NCBI GenBank assembly: GCA_028283605.1
Contig: JAPWKH010000008.1
Coordinates: 212,653 to 276,652 of the forward strand
Reading direction: 5' to 3'
Origin: Arachidicoccus sp.
GTDB lineage: Bacteria; Bacteroidota; Bacteroidia; Chitinophagales; Chitinophagaceae
Length of the DNA stretch: 64,000 nt
Shown piece by piece: positions 8,868-16,703 of this stretch. The notes beneath the pieces are model-generated. The model saw nothing but the letters and a program-made list of their open reading frames with translations. It was not told the origin of the DNA and did no database searches. The position numbers and the translations under genes are program-made. The first letter of the stretch is position 1; the number at the start of each line of letters is the position of its first letter.

Positions 8868-9813
8868 GTGAGTTCGATTTAAGCAGTAATAAGTTTGCTT
8901 TCATCAATGAATTCAGGCTTGAGATTGATGGAAGGTTTTTTATTGAAGAATGAACAGGCTGCAAGAGCTGAAAGCATATTAACGATGAAGTTCTCTTGTC
9001 TTATATGTTCTATTTGGCATATATTCTTCAACTTATTATTTACGCTTTCGATTAAGGCTCTTTTCCTGAGCAGAATTTGTCATTGACCATCAAAGCATTC
9101 ATCATATTATTCTTTATTTTGGTAATAAGATCAACACCGTTGATAAAAAGCTGTTCGAATAAATCCCGGCTGATGTATTCTTTATCACCAAAGAGTTTGC
9201 CGAATATTCTTTTATGAAAATCCATGCTTTTCAACAGCTTTCTGTCATCCATATTGCCTTGTGTGAGAACAAAGCCCAACAGTTATCCCTTATCATTGTT
9301 GATAATCAAATCAATCTCATAACTAATACAACCAACCGATGGAATATCGCCCTTTGGCAGCCATGTTTTTAATGGTTTTGTGTTGCTTCTCCCGTTTTTG
9401 ATATGGCAAATCCTTAATGAAATATCGGTGCATTTACCCAAACAAATCACTTTTATAAATACGGCTAAGGGCACAATCGTTTTACGTTGGAGTTCTGTAA
9501 ACCTGTTATAGGAAACGGTTTTAGTAAATTCTTTTTGTAAATGCTTTTGAACATGATACAGATAAAAGTGTTTCAAATTCTTAAAACTGTGGTAATGAAA
9601 CAGCCGCGTAATGGTCATTACTTCACCGTCAGAGAGCGCAAAAGAACAGTTCCTTTTCCTCGTTTAATGAATATTTCTATAATTTCATTTTTGGATATTA
9701 TAGCAGAATTATTTAGTTAAATATTTGTATTTCAATACTATGAATATACCAAATATTCTGCTTATTTCATATTTGTAACCTTTATTATTCTGAAATTTTT
9801 ACATCGAACTCAC
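8868..9813. mobile_element. Degenerate IS982-like insertion element
   Basis: The 946-base element is bounded by inverted ends: GTGAGTTCGATTTAA at 8868-8882, and the reverse complement of GTGAGTTCGATGTAAAA ending at 9813. The ends match except for one base within the first 15. It encloses a decayed IS982-type transposase on the minus strand. The size fits this family (about 1 kb). I see no clear target duplication. It separates the T9SS protein gene from the LacI-type regulator. Confidence 0.7.
8879..9700 (-). pseudogene. IS982-family transposase, inactivated
   Basis: Translated pieces on the minus strand match an IS982-type DDE transposase in order. They are NEIIEIFIK near 9,690, then RNCSFALSDGEVMTITRLFH, YHVQKHLQKEF, DLIINNDKG, GFVLTQGNMDDRKLLK, GKLFGDKEYISRDLFEQLF and VDLITKIKNNMMNALM, then a tail ending FIDESKLITA at 8879. 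The pieces lie in different frames, and part of the N-terminus is deleted near 9,665 with an in-frame stop. Several of the frame changes fall around 9,070, 9,280 and 9,350. It cannot make an active transposase as written. Confidence 0.8.
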
Positions 9814-9833
9814 TTTAATTAAGTCATATTTTT

Positions 9834-10859
9834 CTATGCTTTTGATTTCAAGGAAGATTCTCGTATTATAAGTGACATCGGAATTACAAAAGTGTTTGAC
9901 GGAAGTTTTATATTCTTGTTTTTATTTTTTAATTGCCTAATTAATTCTTTCGCCGCCATTTCGCCCATAATTATACCCGGATAATCTATGGTGGATAATT
10001 TTGGCCGGATAAGATCGCCGATTACATCGTTATTAAACCCAAACACGGCAATATCTTCGGGTACTTTAAATCCTTTTTGCGTTAGTTGTTCGATACAAAC
10101 TGCAGCTGCAAAATCATTTGTGATAAAAAACGCATCTGGCTTTTGTATTAATAATTCATTTACTGCTTTTATGGTAGCATCTTTATCTAAATCGCATACG
10201 TACAAGAGTTTTTTATTGTACTTAATATGATAATTTTTTAGCGCTGTTTTATACCCTTCAAATCGGTCTCTGTAAACATTTCGATAAAGATCTGCCGTGA
10301 TATGCGCAATTTTGGAACATCCTTGCTCAATCAGATGAATAGTGGCCTGATAACCAGCTTGGAAATTATCAATAATTACTTTTGTGAATTTCGGATCATC
10401 CGGTACGCGATCAAAAAATACAACCGGAATATTGCGTTTTGTAAAAGGCAGAAAATGTTCAATCCCTTTTGTCGTGAGCGAAAGAGAAACAATTAATCCG
10501 TCAACTCTTTTGCTTAGTAAATTTTTTGTATTTGCAACTTCCCGAATTTCAGTTTCGTTGGAATGCGTAATTAATAGATCATACCCTTCCTGCGTTGTTA
10601 TTTTTTCTATGCCTGCAAGTACAGATGTTACAAAGCTGCTGTTGACTTCATGTAATAAAATTCCGATGGTTTTGGATTGTTGTTTTCTTAAATTGCTTGC
10701 AATCGTATTATGCCTGTAACCCAATTCTTTAGCGGTAAGATTAATTTTTTCTCTTGTTTTAACATTGATAATCGGATTATTATTTAGCGCACGGCTTACA
10801 GTCGTAGCGGATATTCCAAGCTTTTTTGCTATATCGTAAATTGTAATTTCTTTATGCAT
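9834..10859 (-). CDS. LacI-family transcriptional regulator, probable xylan/xylose regulator
   Basis: A 341-residue regulator. Residues 1-55 form the LacI DNA-binding head: a helix-turn-helix with YDIAKKLGISATTVSRALNN and the hinge GYRHNTIASNLR. The rest is a periplasmic-binding-protein fold (KTIGILLHEVNSSFVTSVLAG, DGLIVSLS, VVFFDRVP, FFITNDFAAA, VFGFNNDVIGDLIRP) that would bind a sugar effector. It is divergent from the GH3 remnant, GH10 and xylose genes. A CAATCGATTG palindrome lies between them and again before xylB, which suggests it controls xylose and xylan use. Confidence 0.9.
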   Translation of the reverse strand: MHKEITIYDIAKKLGISATTVSRALNNNPIINVKTREKINLTAKELGYRHNTIASNLRKQQSKTIGILLHEVNSSFVTSVLAGIEKITTQEGYDLLITHSNETEIREVANTKNLLSKRVDGLIVSLSLTTKGIEHFLPFTKRNIPVVFFDRVPDDPKFTKVIIDNFQAGYQATIHLIEQGCSKIAHITADLYRNVYRDRFEGYKTALKNYHIKYNKKLLYVCDLDKDATIKAVNELLIQKPDAFFITNDFAAAVCIEQLTQKGFKVPEDIAVFGFNNDVIGDLIRPKLSTIDYPGIIMGEMAAKELIRQLKNKNKNIKLPSNTFVIPMSLIIRESSLKSKA

Positions 10860-10904
10860 TATATATAGTACAACAAATTTAAATTAATTCACTAAATAAA
10901 GCTT

Positions 10905-10914
10905 CAATCGATTG
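10905..10914. promoter_or_regulatory. LacI-type operator core beside the regulator gene
   Basis: CAATCGATTG is a perfect 10-base palindrome with a central CG, the usual form of LacI-family operators. It lies about 45 bases before the LacI gene start and on the promoter side of the hydrolase remnant, so it could serve both autoregulation and control of the rightward genes. The same core is at 13,583-13,592. Confidence 0.65.
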
Positions 10915-10939
10915 TGATTAGGATAAAGGTTAGGGCGTA

Positions 10940-11452
10940 ATGCACTTAAACAGCTTGCTGCATCAGCCTGATTTACCTGCTTATACCGATTATTCGATGA
11001 ATGGCCGCACATATCGTTATATGCAAAAAGCGCCCATGTACCCGTTCGGATTCGGATTGACGTATGGAAAATTTGTCTATAGCAATATTAGTCTGAATAA
11101 AAAATCCATTCATAATAATGAGTCTGTTCAGGTAAGCGCAACCGTTGCTAATCAAGGAAGCATTGCATCTGATGAAGTAGTGCAGTTATACATTTCCGCT
11201 CCGCAGCAAAATTATCTTACCCCATTGTATGCATTAAAAGGCTTTCAAAGAATTTCGCTGAAACCCAATGAGAGCAAGACATTGAGCTTTACAATAAAGC
11301 CTGATGAATTACAAATTATTAACGAGAATGGTGATGCAGTTATACCAAATGGCGAATATAAAATTTATATCGGCGGAAGTTCGCCTGTGGCTCGCAGTGA
11401 GGAATTGGGTGCGCCTGCGTTGGTAGCTACAAGTATTGTCATTAAAGATTGA
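10940..11452 (+). pseudogene. GH3 glycosidase, C-terminal remnant
   Basis: This 170-residue frame corresponds only to the end of a GH3 beta-glucosidase/xylosidase. LPAYTDYSMNGRTYRYM and PMYPFGFGLTYGKF mark the close of the second catalytic domain. The fibronectin-like domain follows (VQVSATVANQGSIASDEVVQ, LYISAPQ, LKGFQRISLKPNESKTLSF). The whole (alpha/beta)8 barrel with the catalytic aspartate, several hundred residues, is missing, and there is no signal peptide. A large deletion, natural or from assembly, joined the regulator's promoter region to the gene's end. A complete GH3 gene is at 35.4 kb. Confidence 0.82.
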
Positions 11453-11465
11453 AAATAAGTTTTCC

Positions 11466-11576
11466 GTGAAAAAGATATTCATATTATTATCAATTGCAGC
11501 GTTATTCATCGGTTGGATAACAACCGGCGATCGTCTGAAATACAATGATGATAATGGGTTTGAAAGATTATTATAA
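11466..11576 (+). pseudogene. Orphaned signal peptide of the GH10 xylanase
   Basis: A GTG-started frame gives VKKIFILLSIAALFIGWITT, a typical export signal, and continues as GDRLKYNDDNG before losing the GH10 frame. Reading the GGG run at 11,556-11,558 as GG would join it directly to LKDYYKNYFPVG of the xylanase. The frame break is one base, from mutation or a sequencing error. Confidence 0.75.
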
Positions 11577-12552
11577 AAATTATTTTCCGGTAGGAGTAGC
11601 AGTAAATACACACAGTATTAAAGGGAATGAAGCGAGCCTTATAAGCAAAGAATTCAATAGCATTACGCCTGAAAATGCAATGAAATGGGCATATATCGAG
11701 CCTAAGCAAGATATATACAACTGGAAAGATGCAGATTCTATAGTGGCATTTGCAAAGAAAAATCATTTGCGCATTCGTGGACACAACCTTTGCTGGCATG
11801 AGCAAAATCCTTCTTGGCTTTTTGTAGATAAAAATGGCAATCAGGTTTCAAAAGATACTTTGTTACAGCGTTTAAAAGCGCACATTTTTCGAGTTGTGAA
11901 TCGATATAAAGATGCAGTATACGCATGGGATGTAGTGAATGAAGCTATTGATGATGACAGTACAAAATTTCTTCGCGATTCAAAATGGCATGAAATCTGC
12001 GGAGAAGATTTTATTGACAGCGCATTTGTATATGCACATGAAGCAGATCCTAAAGCGCAATTGTTTTATAACGATTATAATGCTGAACGGCCGGAAAAAA
12101 GAGAACGTATTTATAAACTGCTGAAAGGATTGCGTGCAAAAGGAATTCCTGTGACAGGCGTAGGTTCACAAGCGCATTGGTCTATATATGAACCCAAACA
12201 AGATGAACTGGAAACAACTATAAAAGAGTTTGCCTCTCTTGGATTAAAAGTTCAAATTACGGAATTGGATCTTTCCATTTTTCCGTGGGAGAAAAGTAGA
12301 CGGAAAAAAAATCCAAATGAAAATGATGAATACTCTGATCAGTTGAAAGCCAAACAAGCTGCCCAATACAAAATGATATTTGATGTATTTCGTAAGTACA
12401 GACAATATATCAATGGCGTTACTTTTTGGAATGTTTCGGATAAAGATTCATGGCTGAATCATTATCCTGTGGAAGGAAGAAAAAATTATCCTTTATTGTT
12501 TGATTCTTTATTGCATCGCAAAGCTGTTTATTGGAATGTAGCGCAGTGGTAA
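11545..12552 (+). CDS. GH10 endo-1,4-beta-xylanase
   Basis: The frame covers essentially the whole GH10 (beta/alpha)8 barrel: NSITPENAMKWAYIEP, LRIRGHNLCWHEQNPSW, the acid/base glutamate in AWDVVNEAID and the nucleophile glutamate in VQITELDLS. GH10 enzymes hydrolyse internal beta-1,4 bonds in xylan. Export is expected, and the signal peptide is encoded just upstream but one base out of frame, so the protein as written would stay in the cytosol. It lies between a truncated GH3 and a truncated GH115, within a xylose locus next to a LacI regulator. Confidence 0.9.
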   Translation: MMIMGLKDYYKNYFPVGVAVNTHSIKGNEASLISKEFNSITPENAMKWAYIEPKQDIYNWKDADSIVAFAKKNHLRIRGHNLCWHEQNPSWLFVDKNGNQVSKDTLLQRLKAHIFRVVNRYKDAVYAWDVVNEAIDDDSTKFLRDSKWHEICGEDFIDSAFVYAHEADPKAQLFYNDYNAERPEKRERIYKLLKGLRAKGIPVTGVGSQAHWSIYEPKQDELETTIKEFASLGLKVQITELDLSIFPWEKSRRKKNPNENDEYSDQLKAKQAAQYKMIFDVFRKYRQYINGVTFWNVSDKDSWLNHYPVEGRKNYPLLFDSLLHRKAVYWNVAQW

Positions 12553-12562
12553 ATTAATTTAA

Positions 12563-13535
12563 AATAAGTTTAAAACAATGGCAAGATTTATTAGCAAAGG
12601 CAGAAAAAATAGATAACGAATTACCGACTGAATATAAAGATGCGTTCTTTGAATTAGTGCTGCATCCCGTAAAAGCAATGGAAAATTTGCATGAATTATA
12701 TTATGATGTTGCCATGAATAAAATGTTTGCTTCGCATAACGATATTACCGCAAACACTTATGCAGATAAAGCAAAACAAGCGTATATCAACGATTCATTG
12801 ATTTCTCTTCAATACAATCAATTGAACAACGGCAAGTGGAATCACATGATGGATCAAACACATATCGGTTATCGTTCTTGGCAAGAACCAAGGCATCAAT
12901 CAATGCCGGAAGTGGAATATCTTCCCAAGGCTTCTATTACGAATACATGGATAAGCGACCCGTCATTTGTGAAAGTTACACTTCCAAATAGTGCTTCTAA
13001 AAATTCTTTTTATGAAATGAGAAATTATGTTTCAATAGAAGCATCGCATTATATAAAAGCGGTTAATACAAAAAACATAAAATGGAAAATCATTAAAGAT
13101 ATTGGCAGAGACGGCGATGGCGTTACAACTTTTCCTGTAACCAAATCTTTTGCAAAGCTTACAGCATCTAATCCGCAGCTTCAATATGAAATTTATACAA
13201 ACGATACTGGAGTCATAAAATTAAACGCATATTTTTCACCAACATATAATTTTCTAAATGATTCTGCAGGTTTGCAATATGCTGTTTCTATTGATAATGA
13301 ACAACCGCAAATTGTCAGCCTGAATAAAGAAACAAATACGATAGGCATTATGACTAATTGGGTTGCAGACAATATAATTATTAAAACAACAGAACATCAA
13401 ATTTCAACAAGAGGAAAGCATATTGTAAAGTATTGCATGATTAGCAATGCAGTAATTTTACAGAAGATCGTTTTAAACTTTGGAGAGTTAATGCCTAGTT
13501 ATTTAGGTCCGGCGGAAACCATTACTCCACCATAA
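12563..13535 (+). pseudogene. GH115 xylan alpha-glucuronidase, C-terminal remnant
   Basis: The open frame begins soon after the GH10 stop with LKQWQDLLAKAEKIDNELP, and the first usual start codon is GTG at 12,657. It matches the C-terminal part of GH115 alpha-glucuronidases: DAFFELVLHPVKAMENL, NGKWNHMMDQTHIGYRSWQ, and a beta-rich final domain. Full GH115 proteins are roughly 800-950 residues; only about 325 remain, so the N-terminal domain and catalytic barrel are gone. GH115 removes glucuronic acid from xylan, which fits the neighbours. Loss by deletion or misassembly is likely. Confidence 0.78.
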
Positions 13536-13579
13536 AAATTTACTTGTTTAATATAACTATCGATTTAAGAAAAATTTAA

Positions 13580-13595
13580 TTGCAATCGATTGCAA
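13580..13595. promoter_or_regulatory. LacI-type operator before xylB
   Basis: TTGCAATCGATTGCAA is a perfect 16-base palindrome, 52 bases before the xylB start. It contains the same CAATCGATTG core as the site next to the LacI gene at 10,905. It probably represses the xylose genes when no effector sugar is bound. Confidence 0.75.
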
Positions 13596-13647
13596 AAATG
13601 TAAAATTTGGCTACTTTTATTTTTTTAATTATTGTGTTGAAATCTAT

Positions 13648-15156
13648 ATGAATGAAATTAATGTAAATAAAATTTTGCTCGGTATTGATGTTGGCACTTC
13701 ATCTATTAAAGTTTCAGTAGTAGATACGGAAACGCAGCGTAGCATTGCTTCCGCAACATTTCCTACCGATACGGAGCGCGAAATAAAATCGCCAAAACCT
13801 GATTGGGCGGAGCAATCTCCTGAACAATGGTGGAGCGATGTGAAAGCTGCGATTTTGGAAACACAAACTCAAAATAAATATAACCCAAAGAACATTGTCG
13901 CAATTGGAATTACTTATCAAATGCACGGACTGGTAATTGTAGATAAAAATAAAAATGTTTTGCGTGATGCAATTATATGGTGCGACAGTCGAACAGAAAA
14001 ACAAGCGCAGCAAGGGTTGCAAGCGATAGGAGAAGAAAAGTCGTTATCGCATTTATTGAATTTCCCCGGAAATTTTACAGCATCAAAATTAGCATGGGTA
14101 AAAGAAAATGAGCCTGATATTTATGCTAAGATTGATAAGTTTATGTTACCCGGCGATTTCATTGCCATGAAATTAACGGATCAAATAACCTCTAGTATAT
14201 CATCATTATCCGAAGGTGTTTTTTGGGATTTTAAAAACAAAAAAATATCTGAAGATATTATGAACGCTTACGGCTTTAACACTTCTGTTTTTCCCGAAAC
14301 AAAAGCATTGTTCGGTGTGCATGGAAACGTGACAAAAGCTGCGGCAAAAGAATTGAATATTCCTGAAGGTATTCCCGTAACATACAAAGCCGGCGATCAG
14401 CCAAACAATGCATTATCATTAAATGTTTTTGAACCCGGCGAGATTGCTACAACTGCCGGTACAAGTGGTGTTATATATGCAGTAACAGATGATTTGATTT
14501 ATGATAAACTTTCACGCATCAACACATTTGCACATGTAAATCATACGAATGAAAAAAATCGTTTAGGCGTGCTATTGTGCATTAATGGAACAGGCATCAG
14601 TAATCGATGGATAAAAAATTTGATGGATGAAAATCTTTCTTACCAGCAAATAGACAAGCTTGCAGCGTCAGTTGGAATTGGCTCGGAAGGATTGCTGTTT
14701 CTGCCTTTCGGCAATGGCGCCGAACGAATATTGTGCAACAAGCAAGTGGGTGCAGGCTTCTCCAATATCAATTTAAACCTGCATAGCAAAGCTCATTTTT
14801 TTCGAGCTGTACAGGAAGGAATTTCTTTCTCATTCCGTTACGGATTAGATATTATGCGCGAAAACGGTATGCAAACAAAAGTGGTAAAAGCGGGCAAAGC
14901 CAATATGTTTTTAAGCAAAGTATTTACGAATGCATTTGTAAATACAACAGGTTTGAGTGTTGAATTATACAAAACCGATGGCAGTGTTGGTGCGGCTTTA
15001 GGCGCAGGTGTAGGGTTAGGAATTTTTGAAAAACCACAGGATGCTTTTTCCAAATTGGAGTTGTTAGAAACCATTCATCCTGATAAAGAAGCAGTGAAAA
15101 TATATGAAGTTGTTTATCAGAAATGGAAGAACTGTCTGAATGTGGATTTGGGATGA
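13648..15156 (+). CDS. xylB: Xylulokinase
   Basis: A 502-residue FGGY-family kinase that phosphorylates D-xylulose with ATP to xylulose 5-phosphate. It shows the N-terminal phosphate-binding loop (LLGIDVGTSSIKVSVVD), the sugar-site region with GITYQMHGLVIVD and IIWCDSRT, and the C-terminal ATP-site glycines (GSVGAALGAGVGLGIF). The catalytic-base aspartate falls in YKAGDQPNNAL. Its length is normal. It is followed by xylA and a sugar porter, giving a complete route for xylose entry. A LacI-type operator precedes it. Confidence 0.94.
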   Translation: MNEINVNKILLGIDVGTSSIKVSVVDTETQRSIASATFPTDTEREIKSPKPDWAEQSPEQWWSDVKAAILETQTQNKYNPKNIVAIGITYQMHGLVIVDKNKNVLRDAIIWCDSRTEKQAQQGLQAIGEEKSLSHLLNFPGNFTASKLAWVKENEPDIYAKIDKFMLPGDFIAMKLTDQITSSISSLSEGVFWDFKNKKISEDIMNAYGFNTSVFPETKALFGVHGNVTKAAAKELNIPEGIPVTYKAGDQPNNALSLNVFEPGEIATTAGTSGVIYAVTDDLIYDKLSRINTFAHVNHTNEKNRLGVLLCINGTGISNRWIKNLMDENLSYQQIDKLAASVGIGSEGLLFLPFGNGAERILCNKQVGAGFSNINLNLHSKAHFFRAVQEGISFSFRYGLDIMRENGMQTKVVKAGKANMFLSKVFTNAFVNTTGLSVELYKTDGSVGAALGAGVGLGIFEKPQDAFSKLELLETIHPDKEAVKIYEVVYQKWKNCLNVDLG

Positions 15157-15197
15157 TTTTTATGATGATTGGATAATCATAACTATCATAAAAAATC
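15155..15197. terminator. Stem-loop between xylB and xylA
   Basis: Arms GATTTTTATGAT (15155-15166) and ATCATAAAAAATC (15185-15197) can pair, overlapping the xylB stop. It may weaken read-through or stabilise the upstream message; a true terminator role is uncertain because the genes look cotranscribed. Confidence 0.4.
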
Positions 15198-15212
15198 AGC
15201 CGCCATTTCAGC

Positions 15213-15242
15213 AACAATTAAACAATAAAGCAATTAAACAAG
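15213..15242. repeat. Short dispersed repeat, copy 2
   Basis: The A-rich stretch with core AACAATTAAACAATAAAGCA closely repeats 562-591. Like copy 1 it lies just upstream of a plus-strand gene, here xylA. Confidence 0.5.
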
Positions 15243-15269
15243 ATTAATCACAAATAAAAATCAAATACA

Positions 15270-16598
15270 ATGGCAATCATTAAAGGAGACAAAGAATATT
15301 TCAAAGGAATAGGAGAGATAAGGTACGAAGGGCGCGAAAGCGACAATCCGCTTGCGTTTAAGTGGTATGATGAAACAAAAGTTGTTGCAGGAAAAACGCT
15401 GAAAGAATGGCTTAGGTTTGCAGTTGCATACTGGCATTCATTCAACGGAAGCGGCGCAGATCCATTTGGAGGAAGAACACATTTTTTTCCTTGGGATGAA
15501 AGTACTGATCCAATTCAGCGTGCGAAAGATAAGTCTGATGCGGCTTTTGAGTTTATTACAAAAATCAATGTACCTTTTTATTGTTTCCACGATGTGGACT
15601 TAATCGATTACACTGACGATGTTGCTGAAAATGAAAAAAGATTGAGTACAATCAGCGATTATCTTTTAGAAAAACAAAAAGCCAGCGGTGTAAAATTATT
15701 GTGGGGAACTGCAAACCTGTTTTCGCATGTACGTTATATGAATGGAGCCGCAACCAATCCTGATTTTCATGTATTGGCGCATGGAGGTGCACAGGTAAAA
15801 GCTGCACTGGATGCAACAATAAAATTAAGCGGAGAGAATTATGTGTTTTGGGGCGGGCGCGAAGGCTACATGAGTTTGCTAAATACAAACATGAAAAAAG
15901 AACAGGAACATTTTGCGCGCTTTTTGCACACTGCAAAAGATTATGCACGCAAGCAGGGTTTCAAAGGCACATTCTTTATTGAGCCAAAACCATGCGAACC
16001 TACAAAGCACCAATACGATTATGATGCTGCAACTGTAATAGGCTTCTTGCGTCAATACGATTTACTGAATGATTTTAAACTGAATCTTGAAGTAAACCAT
16101 GCAACCCTTGCGGGACATACATTCACGCATGAGCTCCAAGTATCTGCTGATGCAGGTTTGCTCGGTTCTATAGATGCTAATCGTGGTGATTATCAAAACG
16201 GCTGGGATACAGATCAATTCCCTACAAATCTTAATGAGCTTGCAGAAACCTGGCTTGTAATTTTAGAAGCCGGCGGGTTTAAAGGCGGCGGAGTAAATTT
16301 TGATGCAAAAGTCAGAAGAAACTCTACAGATTATCAGGATTTATTTTATGCACATATCGGCGGCATTGATGCATTTGCAAGAGGATTGATTATTGCGGAT
16401 AATATTTTGCAAAAATCTGATTATAAAAAACTCCGTACCGAAAGATATGCATCTTATGAAAGCGGCGTCGGCAAAGATTTCGAGGATGGTAAATTGACTT
16501 TGGAAGACTTAAGAAATTACGCTGCGCAAAACGGAGAACCAAAGATAATCAGCGGCAAGCAGGAATACTTTGAGAATATTATTAATCAGTATATTTAA
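15270..16598 (+). CDS. xylA: Xylose isomerase
   Basis: A 442-residue class II xylose isomerase, interconverting D-xylose and D-xylulose with two divalent metals. Motifs: catalytic histidine in YCFHDVDL, metal ligands in [35 protein letters not shown] and [20 protein letters not shown], and the closing [15 protein letters not shown]. The length is typical of the long-form enzymes in Bacteroidota. It works with the adjacent xylulokinase. The start ATG at 15,270 gives the expected [15 protein letters not shown] opening. Confidence 0.96.
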   Translation: MAIIKGDKEYFKGIGEIRYEGRESDNPLAFKWYDETKVVAGKTLKEWLRFAVAYWHSFNGSGADPFGGRTHFFPWDESTDPIQRAKDKSDAAFEFITKINVPFYCFHDVDLIDYTDDVAENEKRLSTISDYLLEKQKASGVKLLWGTANLFSHVRYMNGAATNPDFHVLAHGGAQVKAALDATIKLSGENYVFWGGREGYMSLLNTNMKKEQEHFARFLHTAKDYARKQGFKGTFFIEPKPCEPTKHQYDYDAATVIGFLRQYDLLNDFKLNLEVNHATLAGHTFTHELQVSADAGLLGSIDANRGDYQNGWDTDQFPTNLNELAETWLVILEAGGFKGGGVNFDAKVRRNSTDYQDLFYAHIGGIDAFARGLIIADNILQKSDYKKLRTERYASYESGVGKDFEDGKLTLEDLRNYAAQNGEPKIISGKQEYFENIINQYI

Positions 16599-16608
16599 TT
16601 AAAAAATC

Positions 16609-16659
16609 AAAAGTAAAAAGTAAAAATTTACACAATTGTGTTTTTACTTTTTACTTTTT
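16609..16659. terminator. Long AT-rich stem-loop after xylA
   Basis: The arms AAAAGTAAAAAGTAAAAA (16609-16626) and TTTTTACTTTTTACTTTT (16641-16658) are perfectly complementary around a short loop, with T-rich sequence following. It could end xylBA transcripts or act as a bidirectional stop, with separate or partial read-through expression of the transporter. Confidence 0.6.
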
Positions 16660-16703
16660 CGTTTTGGGTTTATACAATTTCATCCACAATAAAATAAACT
16701 TCG

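Noticed and set aside
8895..9086. A 63-codon plus-strand frame
   Set aside because: It is antisense to the tail of the IS982-type transposase remnant.
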